A stretch of 32,176 nt of DNA from Macrocybe gigantea (GCA_011319805.1 SJRY01000039.1:1-32176), one strand, 5' to 3'. Shown: positions 10,994 to 21,372, counted from the stretch's first letter. The notes: a model not told the origin generated them from the letters alone. Made by a program: numbers and translations.

Positions 10994-13228
10994 CTAATGG
11001 TGGAGACGCTCGCTTCGACGTAGAGACTGAGGTTTCGGAGGAGGGAACTCGATTTTATCCAACATGTCCAAGTCATGCTGAGGACGGATCGGCGCCAGGT
11101 CGTCAACACCTCCAGGCCACGCGATCTTCTTCGACAACCCTATCGGATAGTACGCATATTGCGATGCAGTACTATTTGTCTGCAGACGCGAAAGATCGAG
11201 AACTTCGTCTTCAGTGGGGACCGGATCAACCACGACAGACCGGTCGTATCGTCCGGACCAATCAAAATCGATCAGCTTGAGTTTACCCTGCTTGTCGAAC
11301 AGCACGTTTGGCTCGCGTAGATCACCCAGAACGTAGCCTTCCGCATGTAATTCTTTCAGCACAGTTTGGATCTGCTGTCGAGCATCTGTGGGAGTAGGAC
11401 CAGTATCAACGTAATCCATCACCGCCATGAACATCCGAGGCAGATATCGGTGGTCGACAGTGTTGTGTGCAGCGGGTAATGGGCAGTTGGCTAGTGTTTC
11501 AAAGGGACGACCGTCGGGTATTTCGCCAAAGTAGCGGAGCCGTGGGGCATGACCATGCTCCGCAAGGAACTTGTGGACGTCTGCGCCGTATGTAGTGACG
11601 AATTTGACTACAATGTCCGGGATCTTGCTTCCTTCTGTCTTCGCCTGGAATGCTACACACGCTGCGTCGCTTTCCAACGAGGTCACATACTCGAATTTGA
11701 TGGTTTTGCCATTCTCATCTACAAAGGATCTCGCGTACGGATAGAATCGCGGATGTGTCTTACGCTGCTTGATGTTGATCGCAGGGTAGTCGGCGAGGTT
11801 ATTGATGATATTTGTGTAATAGTTCCCGAGCTCTTGGATGCACTGACGAAATGCCAATAGGATGCGGGCAAGCCGCATGATGTGAGAAACTTGATGTGTA
11901 GAGGAATGGCCAGTCCACGTCATGTCTGTGAGCCTCTGCACGATGAACTGTTTCGTGAATACGGCACCGAGGACGCCGAGCCAGGGACCACCACCCGCTA
12001 GTATTAAGGTCGGGCAACAGCATCTACCTCGAATGTCAGATTCCTGGATAAGAAAGAGATTAGCCCTTGTCAACGAATATAGCAAAAAGAAAATCACATC
12101 GTTGGCTTCATACCACCTCTTCTTCGCGCTGAGTCCACCTTGAGTAGTAGCGTCACAGCCACCTTCGCCCACTCTCGTTTGAATTCCATGATAACAAAGA
12201 GGACACACACACTGCCTACGGTTACTCCAATGGTACCATCTGGGCAGGTAGTATCGTCATTGGCAGTGAGCTGAACACTAGACTTCAGTATCGTTGACAG
12301 GAGTTTCCTGAATTCTGCTGCTTTGTTTGCTTCCGAAGAAATCCTCGACGAACTGTGCACAAATTCTTTGATCTTGCTGAGTTCTTTTCTGGTTGGCTGA
12401 AGGCCATCGTCATCGAGAAGGCGGAGGAAGCGTTCGAAGATAGGATGAAAGATATGAATGGGTGGGGCAACGGTAGGGAAACCGTCCTTAGGATATCGAC
12501 CGTCGTAGATGACTTCGGCTGTGTTGCCCTGGTGATTAGCATACTCCAACGACTTTGCTGCTACCGACGGCGATCTAGCCCCCTTTCCGATGTACGTGAT
12601 ATAGGCTACAGCCAGCTGAGAGATCCCATAAATTGTGGATTAGGATAAGAGGCACCCACTCTCAAGATCGTGAAGGTCAGTAAGAACATCGTGTTGCTCG
12701 CTGTCTTCGCTGAGGTGATTTGGCGCTACTTCGCCGGTCAGGACCAGATGCACAAACTTGCGATCCCGTACGGTTTCTTCCAAAACTTCGGACAGTGTGT
12801 ACAGACCATGAACCATATCTGCATGATCCGTCAGTTGTTCGACACTACACGTCCAGGATTTGTTGATGTCTTTGACTTTCAATCGTTCACCCATCTGACC
12901 GACCATTAACAGTAATAAGCTATAGTTTACAATGGAGACTGACCTGCCAGAATTCGATCGAGCCTGGTTTTAAACTCAACTTGTGAACTTTGCCAATTTC
13001 TTTCAAGAAAAAGTCCTGCATGTATTGTATGCGGGTATTCTTGAAGATAGAGACTGAGATATCGGTGGCCGAAACGTTCGGCCTCTTCGAGTCGTTCAAG
13101 AATAACCAATTGAGGGTGAACGTCGGTCCTTCTTCTGGAGAGGGCAAGCTGGTCGTGTGCGCGGCATCGTTGTGCGCGGGCAGAGCTCCCATTGACCGTG
13201 TTCGTACCATTTCGACGAGTCGAGACAC
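10994..13228 (-). CDS. CRN-like N-terminal header fused to an atypical protein kinase (692 aa)
   Basis: Four exons: 13228-12944, 12894-12660, 12605-12098 and 12043-10994, with introns of 49-54 bp. The sum is one base short of a multiple of three. The missing base lies near 12165, where EFKRE must join GEGGCDATTQ (probably GAGGTGGG read as GAGTGGG). Residues about 30-165 (FTLNWLFLND, LSLKPGSIEFWQ, LYTLSEVLEETV, RKFVHLVLTG) have the layout of the ubiquitin-like N-terminal domain of Crinkler (CRN) proteins. A middle part (IYDGRYPKDGFPTVAPPIHI) leads to the kinase: VVKFVTTYG (candidate Lys), MDYVDTG hinge, GYVLGDLREPNVLF as catalytic loop (D and N present, HRD replaced by LGD) and LIDFDWSG in place of DFG. 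Such proteins are widespread in Agaricomycetes; substrates are unknown. The CRN call is from layout, not from a profile search. No signal peptide was seen. Confidence 0.7.
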
Positions 13229-13782
13229 GGTACCGTGACGAAGATTCCTGTTTATACAAACATAGTTCCCACGGTTGAAATCCTTATTTGCCCTTTCGGA
13301 CGATGTCTAAATCGGGATGAGGATGTTCGTAGTTTTAATTGTCGAACGCGCTGTGCCTGGCCACGACTGCTACAATGACTTTGTGACAGTTTGATTCATG
13401 TGTAGAAAGTGGAAACAGCAGCATGCACGTTGACCTAAGAAGTCGTTGGACATGCCGACGGAAGCAATATTTCCTGTGCCTCTTAACCGACGTTCCTTTT
13501 TCCTCCCATGTCCGACTCAACTTTGCCGGTTCGTGCCATTATAGCGTACATGCATCAAAGCAATCAGAAGCACACGTTCCGTCTTCTAAGACTTGCTGGC
13601 CTATGTTAACATGCGTCAATATCCATGGATCATTTGCCTGATTGCTATCATGTCGCTGCACAAAATTGAAACAACTCCTCTCATCATTTAGAACATCCTG
13701 TATAAATACACAGTGAAGAACATAGATGCTGTATTATCTCGAAGTAGCAGAAGCCCTGCCGATGTGATACGAGACGTGGGCA
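13229..13782. other. Intergenic region upstream of the kinase gene
   Basis: Holds the promoter of the kinase gene and the 3' end of the next minus-strand gene. No gene, RNA or repeat was recognised; the open frames present look non-coding. Confidence 0.35.
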
Positions 13783-14828
13783 TCAATTGTGACGACGGGG
13801 TCTGAATGGCTTTGGTGTGGCGAGCTGCACCGGCGGAGGAGAGGGGCGTGTTGGCACAACAAAACACAGGACTTCTCTTCCTCTGTAGAGGACGCGCCAG
13901 TGAGAGCCCTCTGGTAGACTGAATTTTTCCTCGCCTGGGTGAATGTGGCTGGCAGGTATATCGAATGCACTTTCCCAAGATCGAATTTCGGTCGCTTCTG
14001 GCTCTTCGTCGGGTTCGACGTTCCCTCCGACAGAGATAGGGCAGATTTTATAGTCTGGTGGGGCATTGATGGGTTTCTCCTGGTCAAGATCGAAATAGTC
14101 AAGGCAGAAATGACCGTATCTCTCCAATCCACCGTCGAAGATACGAAGTGCGAGCTTCGGGTTCGACGAATGTGGGATTTCATATATTCCAAATTCGGTA
14201 CTATCTGTTAGGCTAGACGAATCTTAAAGGACTCGGGCAGACTAAGTGCGAGAGTGGTTTAAGACGATGGCAAATGGAATATTAAGCCTAGCGCTACTGG
14301 TACATCTGGGAGTCCTTATATACGTTACAGTACTCGAGCACGGACCACGAACTGCGCAAATGCTGTGGACTGCGGATGAGTAAGACTAAGGAGGAGATGA
14401 CTCGGAGTGACTAGGGAAGTGGAATGACTCGATGGCTGCGCACTGCGCAGTGTGATGGGGATAAGGGATGGGGGAGAGATAAGATAAGAAATTGAATAGT
14501 CCTTTTGGGCGGCGTCTGTAACACTATCCGGGTCAGGTTTCTTCTATGGATGGTGGGTTAGTGATAGTGGCTTGGGTAGTGAGAAAAAAAAACGCACTCC
14601 TATGACGTGGGGATTATTACCGACCTTCGCTGCCATTGCATTGCACCGGTCGTCCCAGATTTTGCACAATTCAGGAAGGATTTCCGGAGGATGACCGGCG
14701 GAAAGAAAGCTGGCATCCAAGTCTTCGTCAGACAAGAACTTATGTTCAGAGGTCCCGTCCATTGCAAGCAGCCTCTCCCAATCATTTCGGGGTTGCTTTT
14801 GGGTGCTTGTGCCACTTGCGATCAGCAT
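13783..14828 (-). CDS. Unidentified multi-exon protein
   Basis: The first exon starts at the ATG at 14828 and runs to 14625 (68 codons, phase 0): acidic, with NDWERLLAMDGTSEHK and PPEILPELCKIWDDRCNAM. An intron of about 80 bp ending in ATAG at 14544 leads to a second exon beginning KKPDPDSVTDAAQKDYS. The last exon starts at 14204 with STEFGIYEIPHSSN, then ALRIFDGGLERYGHFCLDYF, PDYKICPISVGGN, IRSWESAFDIPASHI and a basic end at 13783. Where the second exon ends is open: donors near 14437 or 14360 fit the phase. I do not recognise the family. The composition and the lack of stops within each block support real coding. The copia element is inserted only 66 bp upstream of the ATG. Confidence 0.5.
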
Positions 14829-14889
14829 ACTGGATGGACCAGGACATAGTGGAGAAGTGGGAGGTGTTCTAATCTGCAGGTCTATCAAT

Positions 14890-14894
14890 GACAG
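14890..14894. repeat. Target-site duplication GACAG (left copy)
   Basis: GACAG directly precedes the left LTR and recurs at 20668-20672 directly after the right LTR. Five bases is the usual copia target duplication, and the match is perfect. Confidence 0.95.
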
Positions 14895-15104
14895 TGTAGA
14901 AAAATCGTAGACAACCTTGTTACATTCTTGTAGACTACGAGCCCTTTTATACATAGTCGTAGGCCTTTTCCTAGCTACGAAACTTGTAAGGTAGTTCTGA
15001 TACAGTATGCTAATATATCACTGATATATATATAATAAAGTCGGGCACAGCCCAGTGTGCGTGTATCTATGCTCGTCGTGATATGGGATTACCCACTTTC
15101 AACA
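14895..15104 (-). repeat. 3' LTR of the copia element
   Basis: 210 bp, identical by eye to 20458-20667. On the minus strand it starts TGTTGAAAGTGGG and ends CTACA. It contains the stop codon (15089-15091) of the pol frame. A TATATATATAATAAA tract at about 15025-15040 (plus strand) could serve as promoter or poly(A) signal depending on strand. Confidence 0.97.
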
Positions 15105-17109
15105 CTCCCCCTTAAGCCCATGTCCAATCCAATTTCGCGAACGAGGTGTTGGTGTGTGGTCGCGGGTAACGGTTTCATGAAGATGTCGGCGAGGTTGTCC
15201 TCGGATGCGCAATGGAAAATCTCGATCTCGTTAGAGATCACCTTTTCGCGGACGAAATGGTGTTGGATGTCGATGTGCTTGCTCCATGCGTGAAAGCCCG
15301 AATTCGCCGAGAATTTTATCGTCAAGCTGTTGTCAATAAAGAGTGTCGTCGGGTTGCTGATGGGATATTGAAGCTCATCGTAGACATGGCGTAGCCACAC
15401 CGCTTCGCGAGTTGCGAGGCTGGCAGCCATGTATTCCGCCTCCATTGAAGACAGCGCGACGGTCGGTTGTTTCTTCGCGTGCCATGAAATTGGTCCGCCG
15501 GCTAGAAGAAAAACGTAGCCGGTGGTCGATCAGCAGTTGTTGGGGTCGGATCTCCAGTCGGCGTCGCAATAGCCGGTCGGCGTAGTGTCTGCGGTCATCC
15601 GTAGGTGATTCCATAGTCGTGCATTCTGTTGAGGTAGCGGAAGACGCGTTTGACAGCGGTCCAATGAGCCAGCGACGGGTTAGAAGAAAATTGACTTAGC
15701 TTCTGAACCGCATAGGCTATGTCAGGTCGCGTCCCTACGGCGGCATACATTAGCGATCCGATGGCCTGCAAGTATTCGGGGATATGGTGGGTTTCCCCTT
15801 TGGGGGTTTTCTCGAGTATGACGTGAGGGTCGAGCGGCATCTTGACGGGGTGGGAGTCTTGCATGCCGTGTCGTTCGAGAATGCGCATGACATATTGAGA
15901 TTGGGAGATCTGGATGGTTCCCATCTCATTGTCACGGTGGAGTTCAAGGCTGACGACTTGGCGGGCTTCGCCTAGGTCGGTTATCTTGAACCGGGATGCG
16001 AGCTGGGCCTTGGCTCGCGTCGTCGTCGGAAGCAATGATGAACATGTCATCAACGTGAACGGCAATGATTACTAAATCGTTACCAAGCTGCCAAAAATAG
16101 ACGCATTGGTCAGAGAAGAGGCGCGTGAAGCCGAGTTCGAGGAAAATTTTATTCAGCTTCGCGTTCCATTCTCTCCCTGACTGCTTGAGTCCGTAGAGGG
16201 TCTTGAGCAGCAGCAGGACGTTATCTGTTCCGTCTTCATAGCCAGGGGGCTGGATCATGTAGATCTCCTCCTGGAGGTCTCCATTTAGGTAAGCTCCCAC
16301 AGCATCAATCACATGCGTTTTGAGTCCTAAACGGGCGGCGAGCGCAATTAGCAGGTGCAACGTCTCTAGGCGCATCACTGGCGCAAACGTCTCCGTGAAG
16401 TCCACGCCGGGGATTTGGCTGAAGCCCTTTGCGACCAGCCGTGCCTTGTATTTCGTCACCCGCCCCTCGCTATCCCGTTTGATGTGAAAGACCCACTTGC
16501 AAGGCACGGCCTTGCGCCCTGCAGGTAAGCCCTTCCTTTTCCAGGTTCCCAAGTCCCTGAGCTGGCTGATCTCGTCATCCATAGCCGCTTTCCATTTCGG
16601 CCAGTCGGGTGACTCCTGTGCCTCATGCAATGTTCGCGGCTCATCGGCCGCTTCCCCTCCTGCCAATGCGAAGTCGACGAACTCGAATTCATCATCATCG
16701 GCTTCCTCAATGCCGACGTTCGCACGTTCTGCATTTGCTTTTGGCCTACGGCTGGCTGGATTGTGCAATCTTGCATAATTCGGCTGGGGTTTGTCCGTTA
16801 CGCGAGTCATTCACCGCTGGAGAATTGTCGCAACCGGAATTTTTGATGGGTGAGTCCTTTTGCTGGCCGAATTTCTGGTGCAACGTTCTGATCAGTGTCT
16901 GATGACATTGTCCCTGCAGCCCTGCTCGTGCTGCTAGGAACCGGGTTTGCTGGATCCGGCTTGCTTTCCAGATTTGGTGCGTTCTGGCTCACTGGCTCCC
17001 CCTCAAGCTGGGAAGGCTGAGCTGGTTCCAGAATTATATCATCGTCATGTTCCTCCGGCGGGTCCTCCAGTGAAAAAATGACGTTCCGTGATGTCAATAT
17101 TCACTGCGC
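15089..17109 (-). pseudogene. copia reverse transcriptase and RNase H region, broken
   Basis: After the nested insert the frame resumes with TSRNVIFSLEDP (preceded by a TGA at 17101-17103), then the reverse transcriptase: WKAAMDDEISQL, KWVFHIKRD, KARLVAKGF, DFTETFAPVMR, LNGDLQEEIYM, LLKTLYGLKQSGREW and the catalytic VHVDDM. RNase H carries CDADW, SSMEAEY and FIDNS, then the end HFVREKVIS...DIFMKPLP. The frame slips near 16808, 16022 and 15585, and TGA at 15530-15532 lies within RNase H. The last codons run through the polypurine tract and stop inside the 3' LTR at 15089. Confidence 0.9.
15105..15113 (-). other. Polypurine tract
   Basis: AAGGGGGAG on the minus strand directly abuts the 3' LTR and should prime plus-strand synthesis. 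It overlaps the last codons of the pol frame. Confidence 0.8.
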
Positions 17110-18236
17110 TGATGAGCGCTCCGCACCGCTGACCGCTGATAAGTCCTAATTTGGTAATCCCGCCCCCGCATTCGAAATCATACCACTACTCGGCCCCCTC
17201 AGCATGATACCGCAGTCCAGTCGCTGACTTCTCGTTCGAGTACTCGGGATGTCGACAACTCCGTGAGGCTTCCATTCCAGGTCCCTGACACTTCGCCAAA
17301 CGCATCGCACACATACATTCCGGACATTCTGCGCTTCCTATACCGCCCAATCCGGTCAGGCAGTCTTATTCCTATATGCCTCCCCCGATTTCCAGATCCC
17401 GATATGGCAAGACTACTACCATTTTCGATATCGCACCGCCTCACGCCTTCCCGCGTTCCCGACACTGCCTCGCCGCAGTACATTCGAAACAAGGGATTTC
17501 GAGCGCGCTACCATTTCATCCACTCTCATTTCGAAATTCATGACTCATATTTCACTGATACATTCTACGTTCCTTAGATTATTTTCACGTTCCATTCTAC
17601 GACGCATGGCACCGGTTTCGGGACGTTCTTTTACCTACTGTTTCACCCTTTATGTTCAGATTTTGAACGGACTTACATCTCCCCGACGTTTCAGCCACTA
17701 AACGACCCTTTCGAAATCATACGATACGTTCTCTCATTCGGTTTCAACTTCGCCGGTTATTCCGATACCCGAAATCTTCTCATCTATAAAAACCCATGTA
17801 CTTGGCATTTGTAACATATAGAAAAAGTTACCGTCTCAGTCCTTCAGCAGTCTCGCAGTCTATGACTCGTGTGGAGTCCTTGTGTTATCCGATCTCAAAG
17901 TGTCGCGCTCGCGTGGAGCCACCATACTCAGTCTCGAAATCAGTGTCTCTGGCTTCGCGTGGAAGTCATTATCATCGAAACCCTTCCGAAACCCTCACTG
18001 AAGCCCTCGATATCGCGCGGGAATTCAGCTAAGTCTAACAGCCTTGTTTCGAAAACCCCGAAACCCGCTCGAAACCATCCATATTCACTTCGTTCCATTC
18101 CCCCCTTTCACGCTACAGTCCCTCGGGTTACTCTGTGACTTGAACAGCTCGTAGTTTATACAGCCTCGGATAGGGACTGATGCTTCCTTCATTCCACCTT
18201 GTTGGTTTGTAGGTTAGTGCTACCCGATAGTTATCA
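17110..18236. mobile_element. Nested solo-LTR-like insertion inside the copia element
   Basis: 1127 bp that interrupts the pol frame between YRYYSPST and LTSRNVIF, which are adjacent in other copia elements. The ends are TG...CA in both directions (plus strand TGATGAGCGC at the left, TTATCA at the right) and are imperfect inverted repeats (TGAT/ATCA). The flanking four bases are GCGC and GCGT, one mismatch. No coding capacity was seen. A TATAAAAA lies at 17785 on the plus strand, and the right half is rich in CGAAA. This fits a solo LTR of another retrotransposon on the plus strand, but ends and target duplication are not certain. Confidence 0.55.
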
Positions 18237-19188
18237 GCGTGCTTGGACTGTAGTAGCGGTAGCCCTTCGTCCCAGCCACGATTCCGGTAAAGATGAATTT
18301 TCGCGACTTGGCATCGAGCTTACTGATTTTGCCATTCTAATTTAGGACCCAGCACGGTTGGCCGAACTCCTGCAGATCAGCGACGTCTGGTTTTTTGCCC
18401 GTAAAAACCTCGTCGGGCGTCCGTCCTTTCAGCGCGTTGGTCAGCGAGCGATTTCGGAGGTAATTAGAGTATGCGATAGCCTCCAGCCATAGGAATTTTG
18501 GTACATTCCACGCGATCATCATTGCGCGGGCCCGTTCGACTAATGTTCGATTCAGTCACTCGGCAATTCCATTTTGGGAAGGCAAGTGCGCGGCCGTGAT
18601 TTCTAACTCCATTCCACAGCCGAGAAGAAAATCGCGGAATGCTGTATTGACGAACTCGCCTCCACTATCAGTGCAGAACTTCCTAATTTTTCTTCCCATC
18701 TGCGTCTCGAACCACGCCTTGTAGTTCTTGAAGCACGGTAAGGCCTCGCTCTTCTTTTTTATGAAATTGACTGTGGACTTCCTGCTTTTCCCATCAGTGA
18801 AGCTGACATAATAAAGCTTGCCTCGGATTCCGGCTATGCGTGCAGGTCCCCACATGTCGGCAATGATGAGATCACCGATTTCCTTGATCTCGGTCTCGGA
18901 CTCCTTTGGGAATGGCACGACATGCTGCTTTGCCTGTATGCAGGCATCACACTGTGTACTCAGTTCGCGTGACTCATCCACATCGAGTCCAGTTACGAGT
19001 CCCTTGGCCTTCATGGCCCGGATGCCATCCATATGGAGGTGGCCGAGGACCTTGTGCCACTCGTCCCAAGTACGTTTCGCCAGATTCCTGCCTGCTAATG
19101 CGAATGTCTTTGGAGTAGGCCCCTGAATAGCTGCAATGGCTCTCATGTCATACAGCCGCCTGATCCGGGTCCCCTCCATGACAACTGA
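18237..19188 (-). pseudogene. copia integrase region, nonsense-interrupted
   Basis: The zinc-binding HHCC domain reads WHKVLGHLHM...CDACIQAK. The core keeps IIADMWGP (first Asp), FCTDSGGEF (second Asp) and LPSQNGIAE (Glu), so all three catalytic acids of the DDE triad are present. Stops are TGA at 18556-18558, right after the catalytic Glu, and TAG at 18337-18339. The frame continues as DAKSRKFIFTGI and YRYYSPST and is then cut by the nested insert at 18236. It is in the same frame as gag. Confidence 0.9.
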
Positions 19189-20367
19189 TCAGCTTTTCAG
19201 TGCGATCACGGCAATTTTGTCGCCCGAAAGGTTTAGATCAAATCCGGCCTCCGTCATCGTGCCTACACAAATCAGGTTAAATGGTGTGCTAGGCACATGG
19301 AGCGCGTCCCTTAGGAGGAAGCTGTGAGATTTCCCTCCCACGTCTCCAACAATCCTGACCGTTCCCTTGCCTATTACAGGCACTGGCTTGCTGCCAAATC
19401 CTCGCACGGAATGGCCGACGACTTCCTGGTAAGTGATGAAATACTTCCTTTCCCAGGCGATGTGTTTGGTGACAGCACTGTCCGCAAGCCATGCTTGGCT
19501 CGAGATGCCCGCTAGGGCCATCATTTCGTCGCCGTCGCCATCCGCTCCTGTGCATGCCCAATCGGGCGGGTCCTTGGAGTCCTCTCCAACATGTGCGCTA
19601 TCTGACTTCTTTGGATTCTGCCCGGACCTTCCCTCACCCTTGTCGTCTGCCTTCTTTTTCGCGTGCTCCGAGGCATAATGCCCCTTCTGTCCACAAACGA
19701 AGCAGTTCCCTGTGAACTTCTTCTTCTTTTTCTTCTCCTGCTTCCCTGCCAGGGCTGTTTCGTCCTTGGGCTCTCGCACACAACACTCAACCTCAAGAAT
19801 TCATGAGATCAAGTTTGCCAAGTTATCAAGGGTCGCGGTATCAACGCTGGAAATAAAGTTATTCCAGGATTCCGGTAACGAGGTGAGTAGGGTGATGGAA
19901 AATTCTGCATCAGAAACCTTCTGCCCTAGTGAGTTCAGTTCCTCGCGATAGCCCTGCATCGTTCTGATGTGTTCCTCAATCGGTGTGGCTTCCTCGCACT
20001 GTGCGCGGAAGAGCTTTCTGCACGTGACAACAATGCCTAGGGCCCCCTGGGGCTCCATCATTGTCTTCAGGGTGCTCCAAGCTCCTGACGCGCTTTCTGC
20101 TGACATCACGTACACAAAGATCTAGTCACCTACATGCGATCGGATCGTTGTCAAGGCTTGGCGGTCCCTCTTCTTCCATGCTGCCAGTTTCTCGTCTGAT
20201 GGTTCCGGCATCTTTTCCTCGCCCGTAACGATTTCCCACTGACCTTTTTCGATGAATAGGTCCATCATCTTGACCCTCCAGATCATGTAGTTCTCGGGTC
20301 CTTGCAGCGGCTCGATGCGGATGACGTTCGTCGCTTGGGTGGCTATGTCGGCAACAGTTTCGGACAT
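19189..20367 (-). pseudogene. copia gag and protease region, nonsense-interrupted
   Basis: Gag starts MSETVADIATQ and has the copia gag landmarks PLQGPENYMIWRVKMMDLF and ASGAWSTLKTMME. A zinc knuckle reads CFVCGQKGHYASEH: the final Cys of CCHC is His here. The protease motif reads WLADSAVTKHI, where an active aspartic protease has DSG. In-frame stops are TAG at 20122-20124, TGA at 19801-19803 and TGA at 19189-19191, all in one frame with no slip between them. Each is one C-to-T change from CAG or CGA. The two altered motifs are independent of the stops and suggest the copy was already dead. Confidence 0.9.
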
Positions 20368-20440
20368 GGTGGCAGTGTAGGGGGTTTAGCTGGTAGTGTC
20401 GAGAGTGTGCAGGTAGAGAAAAATATTTTTTAGAGATTTA

Positions 20441-20457
20441 GGCCAGGGCCCATAACC
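20441..20457 (-). other. Primer-binding site, initiator tRNA-Met anticodon arm
   Basis: Directly after the 5' LTR the minus strand reads GGTTATGGGCCCTGG. This complements the anticodon stem-loop of eukaryotic initiator tRNA-Met (GGGCCCAUAACC), not its 3' end. Drosophila copia and yeast Ty5 use the same half-tRNA priming. The assignment rests on remembered tRNA sequence. Confidence 0.7.
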
Positions 20458-20667
20458 TGTAGAAAAATCGTAGACAACCTTGTTACATTCTTGTAGACTA
20501 CGAGCCCTTTTATACATAGTCGTAGGCCTTTTCCTAGCTACGAAACTTGTAAGGTAGTTCTGATACAGTATGCTAATATATCACTGATATATATATAATA
20601 AAGTCGGGCACAGCCCAGTGTGCGTGTATCTATGCTCGTCGTGATATGGGATTACCCACTTTCAACA
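20458..20667 (-). repeat. 5' LTR of the copia element
   Basis: 210 bp, identical by eye to 14895-15104. It carries the promoter for the element on the minus strand. Confidence 0.97.
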
Positions 20668-20672
20668 GACAG
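20668..20672. repeat. Target-site duplication GACAG (right copy)
   Basis: Second copy of the 5-bp duplication made when the copia element integrated; see 14890-14894. Confidence 0.95.
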
Positions 20673-21372
20673 ACGATAAAACAAGATATCCTTTTCGGCA
20701 TACTTGACAGCGACGAGACATTTGAACGTTCAGGAATCAGGTTCATTGTGATGTTGGAAGAAATAAAGCACTACTGTAGCTGGATGTATGGAGGCAACGG
20801 CCGGTTGGACCGTGACAGGAAATTTTTGCCCAGGTTAGGCAACGGGCGGGGTGTGATCCGTTACTGTTGTCAATTTAAGCAACGGTGGCAGCCAGGCCGT
20901 AGGTCATGCTCCAACGTTGGAACAAATTTGAAATGTAATCAGAGGAGTAGACACGTCTAAATCTACAGTACGGGTAAAAAAAAATCAGATTTTCGGCCAC
21001 TTCTTGTCACGTTTTTTACTAGGCAACAGCCCTTCCGTTATCCGTTACACGACCGTATTTTGGCAACGCAACGGGGCTACCGTTACCCGTCACCGTTGCC
21101 TCCATACATCCAACTACAGTATGTACGCTGTTCGAACCAACGGACAGACAATTACGTAATTTGTTTGTATCGCTATCCTGGGAATCTCGAATAGGACACA
21201 CTTGCTGTACACACTTTATTGTGGCAAAACGAATACATTCTCACAATATCAGAGTCATCATTGGCTAGGAAGAAAACCGAGCTTCACGACTTAAAAGCAC
21301 CCGACAATCCGGGTAGCGTTACAAAACAATAGTTTTACCAACACATTTCAAAAAGCGAAGAAAATTGCACGC
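20673..21372. other. Intergenic region right of the copia element
   Basis: Contains the inverted-repeat unit at 20773-21120 and the 3' flank of the S28 peptidase gene. No gene was recognised. Confidence 0.4.
20773..21120. repeat. MITE-like inverted-repeat unit (348 bp)
   Basis: The 28-bp left end, starting ACTGTAGCTGGATGTATGG, recurs inverted at 21093-21120 with one mismatch (C against T at the eighth base). The inside is rich in AACGG/CCGTT words and codes for nothing recognisable. Size, terminal inverted repeats and lack of coding fit a MITE. No target-site duplication was found at these edges, so the true ends may lie slightly elsewhere, or the unit may be a plain foldback. Confidence 0.55.

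Larger units (their letters stand above)
14895..20667 (-). mobile_element. Ty1/copia LTR retrotransposon, complete but defective
   Basis: The 5773-bp element is bounded by two 210-bp direct repeats that begin TGTAG and end CAACA and flanked by the 5-bp duplication GACAG. Transcription is on the minus strand: primer-binding site next to the right LTR, gag, protease, integrase, reverse transcriptase and RNase H in the copia order, then a purine tract next to the left LTR. Without the nested insert at 17110-18236 it is 4646 bp, normal for the superfamily. At least seven nonsense codons and three frame slips break the single gag-pol frame, so it cannot move on its own. Confidence 0.97.

Noticed and set aside
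13734..14192. 152-codon minus-strand frame
   Set aside because: Overlaps the last exon of the unidentified gene in another frame; it is Ser/Arg/Thr-rich and less protein-like than the frame chosen.
14315..14325. TATATAAGG on the minus strand as a promoter for a shorter gene
   Set aside because: No in-frame ATG follows before a stop; it lies in an intron or exon of the gene starting at 14828 and is not needed.
17199..17577. Open frames in the nested insert
   Set aside because: Biased, motif-free translations on both strands; they fit LTR sequence and not a gene.
20646..20960. 104-codon plus-strand frame
   Set aside because: It starts inside the LTR and runs into the inverted-repeat unit, so it is chance.
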